A stretch of DNA of 13,106 bases from Pseudomonadota bacterium (GTDB lineage Bacteria; Pseudomonadota; Alphaproteobacteria; Ferrovibrionales; Ferrovibrionaceae), in assembly GCA_023434425.1 (NCBI GenBank), contig JAEYSS010000035.1, positions 1 to 13,106 on the forward strand, written 5' to 3'. The notes beneath the pieces are model-generated. The model was not told the DNA's origin, ran no database searches, and worked only from the letters and a program-made list of their open reading frames with translations. Each line of letters opens with the position of its first letter. Position 1 is the first letter of the stretch. This document shows positions 8,233 through 13,106 of the stretch, piece after piece. The translations under genes and the position numbers were made by a program.

Positions 8233-8276
8233 TGGGATAAGATGGGATAGCATGGGCTTATATGGGGGTCAATGGA
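8233..8276 (+). promoter_or_regulatory. MraZ-binding operator: five TGGG-type boxes at exact 10-bp period
   Basis: Boxes read on the plus strand begin at 8233 (TGGGAT), 8243 (TGGGAT), 8253 (TGGGCT), 8263 (TGGGGG) and 8273 (TGGAAA, degenerate). The spacing is exactly one helical turn, so all boxes face the same side of the DNA. TGGG-containing direct repeats with about 10-bp spacing upstream of mraZ are the known MraZ operator in E. coli. Here the boxes overlap the predicted -35 and -10 elements of the mraZ promoter, which suggests repression by occlusion. I read the boxes directly; binding by MraZ is inferred. Confidence 0.85.
8244..8272 (-). promoter_or_regulatory. Predicted mraZ (dcw cluster) promoter
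   Basis: On the minus strand a -35 element TTGACC (8272-8267) is followed after exactly 17 bases by TATCCC (8249-8244), a plausible housekeeping-sigma promoter for an alphaproteobacterium. Predicted transcription would start near 8237, giving a leader of about 57 bases before the mraZ GTG. The -10 falls in MraZ box 2 and the -35 in box 4. A second TTGACC lies at 8344-8339 with TATTGG 18 bases downstream and could be an additional, weaker promoter. Confidence 0.6.
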
Positions 8277-8455
8277 AATTAACGGTTTGTTATGGCGATT
8301 TGGGAGCCGATAGCCCAATAGTCTCCGAGGTTTACATTGGTCAAAGTCCTATTAAATTCCCGTAATGTTCTTTTTTGTTCTCGTGAATCTCCTTGATCTC
8401 GCCGCCGCCGACGGACTACACCCAGCAGACGGGGATGGCGGGGCGCAGACCACAG

Positions 8456-9049
8456 ATGAGTGAGCGATTGCAGAGCCTTGGATGCCGGCTGGCCGGGCTG
8501 CGGCGCCTGACCTGGACGGCCGCCCTCGCCCTGGCGATGCCGGCCGCAGTGCTGGCGTCGGTTAATGAATTTCTGCCGCGAGACGCGCCGGCGCTGAAGC
8601 GCTTTGCCGTCGTGGCCGCCACTGCCAACAACCAGTGTCTGACCACGCAGTTGATCAACAATGATGTGCGGCGCCTGCGTGCCAACGTGTTGCTGTCACC
8701 CTGCGAGTTCAACATCGACAACCAGACGCAGGGCTTTTTCATCAGCCGGCCACTGCAGCAGGACGCCTATCAGATTTTCTTCGCCGCCAATCCGAGCTAC
8801 TGCCTGGCCATGGAGCCGCGCATGCAGATCCTGGTGGCCTCGGCCTGTGCCCTGAATAGCGAAATGCTGGAACAACTGCCCCAACTCTGGGACATCAAGG
8901 GCGGCGGTCTGTCGCTGCGGGGTATCGACGGCAAGAAATGGTGCCTCGATACGCGTGCACGCCAGGGCTTCTCGGCAATCTTCGAGCCACAGTTCGTGGA
9001 ATGCCCGGAACAGATTCCCGACGCCTTCATTCTGCGCGTCAATCGCTGA
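8456..9049 (+). CDS. Exported six-cysteine protein, possible ricin-B/beta-trefoil-like fold, unknown function
   Basis: The gene diverges from mraZ. From the ATG at 8456 the protein has 197 residues. A basic start (RLQSLGCRLAGLRR) is followed by a hydrophobic segment WTAALALAMPAAVLA, a likely signal peptide cleaved after VLA, so the product should be periplasmic or secreted. The mature part has six cysteines in three pairs (Cys61/83, Cys116/131, Cys163/183). Each pair opens with a CL-type motif (QCLTT, YCLAM, WCLDT), and LWDI follows the second pair. This recalls the three subdomains of a ricin-B beta-trefoil, each with an internal disulfide. The fold is my inference; I recognise no named family. 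No start has a strong ribosome site. ATG 8435 (7 codons longer) and TTG 8393 are in-frame alternatives. It may share a transcript with the gene at 9101. Confidence 0.7.
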   Translation: MSERLQSLGCRLAGLRRLTWTAALALAMPAAVLASVNEFLPRDAPALKRFAVVAATANNQCLTTQLINNDVRRLRANVLLSPCEFNIDNQTQGFFISRPLQQDAYQIFFAANPSYCLAMEPRMQILVASACALNSEMLEQLPQLWDIKGGGLSLRGIDGKKWCLDTRARQGFSAIFEPQFVECPEQIPDAFILRVNR

Positions 9050-9100
9050 CGTTACGGACAGTTAACTTACCGCCGCCCGCCGGTCCTGCCATGGTGCGGC

Positions 9101-9466
9101 ATGTTCTCGATCCTCGAAATCGCCATCCTTGCTATGGCACTGGTGCCGCAGACGGGTGACTACACTTGCCGCGAACGCGATCCCGGCGAAATCTTCTGCA
9201 CCAACGGCATGACGGTACGTGTGCTCGCCGACGATACACTGCGCTTCAGCACGTTCGTCGATATCCGCCGCGACGAGAATGGCACCTATCATTTCAGCAA
9301 CGGCATGCGGGCGATGCGCAGCGCTGCCGGGGGAATCTGGTTTTCGAGCGGAATATCAGTGCGGCGGCGCTCCTACAACACCTTCGACTTCACCAACCGG
9401 ATGACCTGTCAGACGGTGCTGCCGGAAACCGCTACCTGCCGACGCGATCTCTATCCAAAAACCTGA
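9101..9466 (+). CDS. Small repeat protein with five 16-residue units, unknown function
   Basis: This 121-residue protein starts with a hydrophobic stretch (about residues 2-15). That may be a weak signal peptide or anchor, although it lacks the usual basic start and contains Glu6. Residues 32-103 are built from five imperfect units of 16 (first one 17) residues, each beginning with an aromatic-centred strand of the type F-S/T-N/S-G-M-x-V-R. The phenylalanines fall at 32, 49, 65, 81 and 97. Two cysteine pairs bracket the repeat (Cys23/33 and Cys103/113). It lies 51 bases after the six-cysteine gene on the same strand, so the two may be co-transcribed. The ribosome site is weak (GGTGCGG). No other in-frame start lies nearby. 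I assign no function; a small extracytoplasmic beta-rich protein is the best description. Confidence 0.7.
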   Translation: MFSILEIAILAMALVPQTGDYTCRERDPGEIFCTNGMTVRVLADDTLRFSTFVDIRRDENGTYHFSNGMRAMRSAAGGIWFSSGISVRRRSYNTFDFTNRMTCQTVLPETATCRRDLYPKT

Positions 9467-9482
9467 CGAGGCCGCGCAGGCC

Positions 9483-9500
9483 GCAGGCGTCGGAGCCTGC
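9483..9500. terminator. Possible bidirectional terminator hairpin between convergent genes
   Basis: A perfect 6-bp inverted repeat (GCAGGC, loop GTCGGA, GCCTGC) lies in the 50-base gap between the stop of the plus-strand repeat-protein gene (9466) and the stop of the minus-strand receptor gene (9517). It is placed correctly to end both transcripts, but there is no T-run on either side, so the call is weak. Confidence 0.3.
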
Positions 9501-9516
9501 TTCGCCGCCATTTCGA

Positions 9517-11460
9517 TCAGAAGCTGGCCCGCACGCCGGCATAGATGGCGCGGCCAGGTGTTTGATAGGTGTAGACATCCTCGTATTCCGTATCGAGCAG
9601 GTTCTCGACACGACCGAAGATTTCCACATTCTCCGTTACCCTGTAGCCCGCCGCGAGATTCACCAGGGCATAGCCGTTCAAAGTCTGGCGACTCGTATTC
9701 GCACCGAAACCGGTTTCGAAGTTATTGTCGACCTGGCGACCGTTATACAGGATGCCGAGATTGACGTTCGCGCGGCTCTCCATGAAACGATAATTGGCGT
9801 TGAAGCTGGCGACATGGGCCGGGCGCCGCACCAGTTCTTCGCCGGTAATGGGTACTTCCGTTTTTATGTAGGTATACGTGGAACGAAGGGTCAGGTCGGT
9901 GATCAGCTCCACTGTGCCTTCCAGTTCAATACCGCGGATTTTCGACTCGCCGTTCACGTTTACGGCACTGGAGCCGCTGTTCTGAATCAGCTTGTCGATG
10001 CGTTGGTCGAAATAGGTCAGACCCACCTGCCCTCTGTTACCCCAGAAGCCCTGATCCACACCGACATCCCATCCTCTGGTTTCTTCCGGCTGAAGATGGG
10101 GATTTCCGGTGAAGGTAGAGGTAAAACCATACAATTCGGTCATGGTCGGATTTTTCACGCCCGTGCCATAACCGCCACGAAGCTTGGCATCCGTGTTCAG
10201 GAACCGGTAGGCAGCCGTAACGCGATACGTGCGGGCATCATGAAAAATATCGTTGCGATCTTCGCGCACGGCGCCGGTCAGGAATACCCGCCTGAAGAAA
10301 TCGACCTCGTACATGCCGACAAAGCCGGTATTGCTGATTTCGCGTTTCACGTAAGGCGTAACAAAGCTGCTGACGAAGCTCTCGTTCTCCTGCTCTGCCA
10401 GGAGTGTTACCGTGTGGCGGGCTTCGGCAAAGGATGGTGTGTCAAACAGCACATTGGTGCGGTAGTTATACTTAATCTTGTCACCGTAGCTGGAGCTGGT
10501 CGTATTGTAGCTATTGGTGTCGTTCTGGGTATAGGCCGTGCCGACGATATGCTCCCAACGCCCATCCGCAATGACCAGTTTGCCCTGTCCGCGACCGTAG
10601 ATATGGCTGCCATTGGTACGCGACGTATCGTCGAATGCAAAAGTGTCCGATCCGTCGTATTCACCCTGGTAATATGTATAGCGACCGACGAAATCGAAAT
10701 TCAGGTTCTCCGCTGGCGCGACGCCGAGTTTCGAGAAGACGGTTTTGTTCCTGTAGGCATCATTCTCGAAATTACCGCGACTCTCGGTGGCCCGGGTAAT
10801 GCCGCCAGTGCGGTAATCCAACCCGCTAAGCAGAAAGTGGTATCGCTCAGCGCCGCCGCGCACTGAGGCATTCGTCTGGTACGTGTTGAACGAGCCCCCT
10901 TCGAAAGCACCGCTGACGGATGGCTTGCCGGAACCGCGTCGTGTAACGATGCTGATCACGCCACCAGCCGCATCCGAGCCATAAAGCGCGCTCTGCGGTC
11001 CGCGCAGCACCTCGATACGCTCGACGTCAGCCGCCAGCAGATGGGCGAAATCGAATTCCGAACCGCCGGCCACGTTGTTCACCTCGATCCCGTCGATCAG
11101 CACCAGTGTCTGGTTGCCTTCCGAACCGCGAATGCGGGCCTGGGTTGGGCCGCCCACGCCACCGGTGCGGCTTACGGCCATGCCTGGTACCTCACGCAAC
11201 ACATCGGAGACCAGTTGGGTCTGGCGCTGCTGAAGTTGCTCGCCGGTGATGATGGTGACCGCACTGCCGACTTCCGCGAGCGGCGTTTCGGTCATATTGG
11301 CCGTAACCGAGATTGCGGATAGCTGCGTCGGTGCCGCTGAGCTTTGGGCGACGGCCTGACCGCCCATGCTCACGGTGAGCGCTGCAGCGGTGGTCAGGAG
11401 AACATAACGAAAGGGAACGAACGGATTGCGGCCCGGATGGGCCATGGTCGGGACAATCAT
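9517..11460 (-). CDS. btuB: BtuB-like TonB-dependent outer-membrane receptor, probably for cobalamin
   Basis: The product is an outer-membrane beta-barrel that imports a scarce ligand using energy from TonB-ExbB-ExbD. The 647-residue protein has a signal peptide (hydrophobic 18-33, likely cleavage after AVA near 38), a TonB-box-like AISVTA (49-54) and a plug domain at about 55-173. The plug contains RIRGSEGNQTLVLIDGIEVN (109-128) and VERIEVLRGPQSALYGSDA (146-164). A 22-strand-type barrel follows, ending in the C-terminal phenylalanine (VRASF) typical of outer-membrane insertion. The ATG at 11460 is supported by GAGG five bases upstream; ATG 11445 has no such site. Cobalamin specificity is inferred mainly from the riboswitch directly upstream and from BtuB-like plug sequence. 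No btuFCD or cobalamin-synthesis genes are present here. Its G+C is lower than its neighbours (28 of 60 bases at 10441-10500). Confidence 0.88.
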   Translation of the reverse strand: MIVPTMAHPGRNPFVPFRYVLLTTAAALTVSMGGQAVAQSSAAPTQLSAISVTANMTETPLAEVGSAVTIITGEQLQQRQTQLVSDVLREVPGMAVSRTGGVGGPTQARIRGSEGNQTLVLIDGIEVNNVAGGSEFDFAHLLAADVERIEVLRGPQSALYGSDAAGGVISIVTRRGSGKPSVSGAFEGGSFNTYQTNASVRGGAERYHFLLSGLDYRTGGITRATESRGNFENDAYRNKTVFSKLGVAPAENLNFDFVGRYTYYQGEYDGSDTFAFDDTSRTNGSHIYGRGQGKLVIADGRWEHIVGTAYTQNDTNSYNTTSSSYGDKIKYNYRTNVLFDTPSFAEARHTVTLLAEQENESFVSSFVTPYVKREISNTGFVGMYEVDFFRRVFLTGAVREDRNDIFHDARTYRVTAAYRFLNTDAKLRGGYGTGVKNPTMTELYGFTSTFTGNPHLQPEETRGWDVGVDQGFWGNRGQVGLTYFDQRIDKLIQNSGSSAVNVNGESKIRGIELEGTVELITDLTLRSTYTYIKTEVPITGEELVRRPAHVASFNANYRFMESRANVNLGILYNGRQVDNNFETGFGANTSRQTLNGYALVNLAAGYRVTENVEIFGRVENLLDTEYEDVYTYQTPGRAIYAGVRASF

Positions 11461-11526
11461 AGAGACCTCGGCGGTTCGCCATGTGGCACGTCACCGCGTT
11501 CGAGGTCGCTCCCGAAGTGCCCCTAC

Positions 11527-11564
11527 AAAAAAGGCGCACAGGGTGGCTAACCCACCGGTGCACC
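11527..11564 (-). terminator. Rho-independent terminator of the cobalamin riboswitch expression platform
   Basis: In the direction of the receptor gene, arm GGTGCAC (11564-11558) pairs with GTGCGCC (11539-11533). An inner GGTGG/CCACC stem closes a GTTAG loop, and TTTTTT follows at once (11532-11527). It lies between the aptamer and the ATG at 11460, so it is the expected off-switch when cobalamin is bound. Confidence 0.85.
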
Positions 11565-11595
11565 CTGCCCGATGTGATCGCGTGTGACCACGGAT

Positions 11596-11751
11596 GACGG
11601 CTGGTCTCCTGGCTCGCAGGTCATCGCCTTCTGTCGCCTTCCCGGGGCTTTGCGACCCCAGTGGCTAGTGACAGTAGACTCTCTGCTTACAGTTGCAGGG
11701 GCAGCCACGGCGTTGAACCGTGTTCCCAGTTAGGCCCCGAAGGGCACCGTC
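11596..11751 (-). promoter_or_regulatory. Cobalamin (adenosylcobalamin-type) riboswitch aptamer
   Basis: On the minus strand the leader carries the class hallmarks in order: a 5' closing strand GACGGT (11751-11746), GGGAACACGGT, then GCCCCTGCAACTGTAAGC (11702-11685), GCCACTGGG, GGGAAGGCGA, and the B12 box AGCCAGGAGACCAGCC (11614-11599). The 3' strand GCCGTC (11601-11596) pairs with the 5' strand to close P1. The B12 box and the TGCAACTGTAAGC element are close to consensus, so the aptamer should bind cobalamin. Combined with the terminator downstream, it should lower receptor expression when the vitamin is plentiful. Confidence 0.95.
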
Positions 11752-11759
11752 TGCGTGGC

Positions 11760-11788
11760 AAATTGCACAGCTTGGCCGAGTCTGTCAA
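11760..11788 (-). promoter_or_regulatory. Predicted promoter of the riboswitch-receptor transcript
   Basis: On the minus strand a perfect -35 TTGACA (11788-11783) is followed after 17 bases by CAATTT (11765-11760). Transcription would begin near 11753, directly before the first riboswitch pairing strand at 11751, which supports the call even though the -10 is weak. It sits in the short gap downstream of rnpB, so the receptor need not depend on read-through. Confidence 0.55.
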
Positions 11789-11820
11789 TTCAGAAACAAA
11801 ACGGGCAATTCGGATAAGCA

Positions 11821-12218
<398 letters not shown>

Positions 12219-12219
12219 C

Positions 12220-12247
12220 GATCTAGCGCAGGACGCGCGGCGGACAA
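12220..12247 (-). promoter_or_regulatory. Possible rnpB promoter
   Basis: TTGTCC (12247-12242) and TAGATC (12225-12220), 16 bases apart on the minus strand, would start transcription near 12214-12213. This agrees with the RNase P RNA 5' end predicted independently from P1 pairing (about 12215). Both elements are imperfect, and the site lies squeezed just after the stop of the upstream gene. Confidence 0.4.
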
Positions 12248-12250
12248 GGG

Positions 12251-12637
12251 CTATTCGGCTTCGGCTTCCGGTTCGGGTTCCGGTGCGGGGCCTTCTGCTT
12301 CGGGGCCTTCCGCTTCGGGGCCTTGCGCTTCGGGGCCTTCCGCTTCGGGCGCGTCGGCGTTGCGGATCGCGGTGCCCCAGGCCTGGACCTCGACCAGCAC
12401 CTGCGGCGTCAGTCCCGCGGCGAGCATCGTGCGGCGATAATCGGACCCTACGCGCACCACGCCGTCCGCACCCGTCACGCGCGCGGTCCGGTGCAGCGCG
12501 GCCGTCGCCTCGGCGGCGTTGGGCGCGTTGACCGAGGCGATTTCATTCCCCGCCGCGTCGAGCCGCGCGGGGCCCGCCAGGCGGACGCGGATCGTCCCGA
12601 GCTCGATCGTGGATTGCCGGATACCGCTACTGGACAT
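12251..12637 (-). CDS. Small YbjQ-like (UPF0145) domain protein with acidic repeat tail
   Basis: This 128-residue protein has no signal peptide and is probably cytoplasmic. Residues 41-92 resemble the C-terminal half of the YbjQ/UPF0145 domain: an alanine-rich helix, then TGADGVVRVGSDY (55-67) and VEVQAWGTAIR (82-92), where family members typically have GADAVVG, a D-Y pair and GTA. The assignment is from pattern memory and is tentative; the family has no settled function. From about 95 to the end the protein is an acidic Pro/Glu/Ala/Gly tail built from AEGPE-type units, encoded by a 15-bp tandem repeat (12286-12345) followed by EPEPEAEAE. The ATG at 12637 is well supported by GGAGG six bases upstream. 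It lies 94 bases after the amidase gene on the same strand and ends just before the rnpB promoter region. Confidence 0.75.
   Translation of the reverse strand: MSSSGIRQSTIELGTIRVRLAGPARLDAAGNEIASVNAPNAAEATAALHRTARVTGADGVVRVGSDYRRTMLAAGLTPQVLVEVQAWGTAIRNADAPEAEGPEAQGPEAEGPEAEGPAPEPEPEAEAE
12286..12345. repeat. 15-bp tandem repeat, four copies, within the YbjQ-like gene
   Basis: Units on the plus strand begin at 12286, 12301, 12316 and 12331, each CGGGGCCTTnnGCTT-like with one or two changes (CTTCTGC, CTTCCGC, CTTGCGC, CTTCCGC). Fifteen bases equal five codons, so changes in copy number keep the frame and alter only the length of the acidic tail. Confidence 0.85.
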
Positions 12638-12731
12638 GCATTTCCTCCGGCACGGACGGTAGCGCGACGAGATTTACGGCGTGTCACCAGAATTGCTGAA
12701 CGCGACGGATACCTTCTTTTTCGCGCAGATG

Positions 12732-13106
12732 TCAGTCGTCGCCCTGCGGCTTGGGGAGGAGGAGCGCGAGCAGCAGGCAGCGGCATTCCATGTCGATCTC
12801 GCCGTCGATCAGCTCGGGGCGGAAGCGCCGCTGGAACGCTGTCACCGCCGCTCGCCCGTCGGTGACGTCGTAGCCGAAGCGTTCGAGCGCGAGCATGAAG
12901 CCCGCGTCGGGCCAGCCCGGGTCGACCAGGTTCCTGGTCGGCCGCGGGAGCGCGAGGCGGAGGCGGGCGAGCGCGTGCCAGTTGAACAGCTCGCCCGGAT
13001 CCTGCTTGCGCGCGGGGGCGACGTCCGAATGGCCGACGACGTTGCCGCGGGTGATGCCGTGGCGTTCCTTGATCTCGGCGACCAGCGGGATGACGGAGCC
13101 CATCTG
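12732..13106 (-). CDS. N-acetylmuramoyl-L-alanine amidase (Amidase_2 type), C-terminal part, cut by window edge
   Basis: The enzyme hydrolyses the amide bond between muramic acid and the stem peptide, in wall turnover or anhydromuropeptide recycling. Only the last 124 residues are in the window; the gene begins beyond base 13106, and the ATG at 13103 is internal. The fragment holds the AmpD/AmiD active-site strand VVGHSDVAPARKQDPGELF: the histidine is a zinc ligand, and the lysine and aspartate are the conserved K-x-D-P group. After NLVDPGW comes a helical segment (AGFMLALERFGYDV to AFQRRFRPELIDGEID) typical of a peptidoglycan-binding domain, as in AmiD-type amidases. I cannot tell from this part whether the protein is exported. 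The sequence is very G+C-rich (49 of 60 bases at 12901-12960). Confidence 0.85.
   Translation of the reverse strand, partial: QMGSVIPLVAEIKERHGITRGNVVGHSDVAPARKQDPGELFNWHALARLRLALPRPTRNLVDPGWPDAGFMLALERFGYDVTDGRAAVTAFQRRFRPELIDGEIDMECRCLLLALLLPKPQGDD

Noticed and set aside
7710..8318. Upstream extension of the rsmH frame through mraZ and past its start.
   Set aside because: The extension is Arg/Pro/Ser-rich and out of frame with the well-conserved MraZ; the GTG at 7709 gives the normal RsmH length.
8393..8455. Longer start (TTG 8393 or ATG 8435) for the six-cysteine protein.
   Set aside because: Both add a leader before the signal peptide, and neither has a clearly better ribosome site; ATG 8456 gives a conventional signal peptide. 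ATG 8435 is not excluded.
9166..10866. 566-codon open frame on the plus strand crossing the repeat-protein gene and the receptor gene.
   Set aside because: It spans two unrelated genes in different frames and shows no family signature; the receptor on the opposite strand is unambiguous.

Overview
This window looks like an alphaproteobacterial chromosome segment. The evidence is an MraZ/RsmH/FtsL/FtsI/Mur cell-wall and division cluster with alphaproteobacterial-style sequences, a type A RNase P RNA lying close to mraZ, and mostly high G+C. I cannot name the genus. The dcw proteins look Rhodospirillales-like, while the amidase fragment at the right edge looks sphingomonad-like. Both impressions come from memory, not from a search.

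Left two thirds (1-8277, minus strand): the start of the division and cell wall (dcw) cluster, transcribed right to left as mraZ-rsmH-ftsL-ftsI-murE-murF-mraY-murD, with murD cut by the window edge. Junctions are overlaps of 1 to 14 bases or gaps of 7 to 15 bases, so this reads as one translationally coupled operon. MraZ is the transcriptional regulator, RsmH methylates 16S rRNA, FtsL and FtsI belong to the septal peptidoglycan machine, and MurE, MurF, MraY and MurD make the UDP-MurNAc-peptide and lipid I. Upstream of mraZ, five TGGG-like boxes repeat at exactly 10 bp and overlap a TTGACC-N17-TATCCC promoter. This is a convincing MraZ autoregulatory operator.

Middle (8393-9466, plus strand): two small genes diverge from mraZ. 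One encodes an exported protein with six cysteines in a ricin-B/beta-trefoil-like pattern. The other encodes a 121-residue protein made largely of 16-residue repeats. Neither has a function I can assign.

Right (9517-11788, minus strand): a BtuB-like TonB-dependent receptor gene sits behind a complete cobalamin riboswitch with a Rho-independent terminator and an upstream promoter, so it is a vitamin B12-repressed uptake gene. Next come rnpB (about 11821-12218), a small YbjQ-like gene with an acidic tandem-repeat tail (12251-12637), and the 3' end of an N-acetylmuramoyl-L-alanine amidase gene (12732-13106).

No CRISPR array, tRNA, insertion sequence or phage gene was seen. I do not see a clearly new multi-gene system. 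The most unusual items are the 16-residue repeat protein, the MraZ box array, the riboswitch-controlled receptor block between rnpB and mraZ, and the sharp rise in G+C beyond rnpB.
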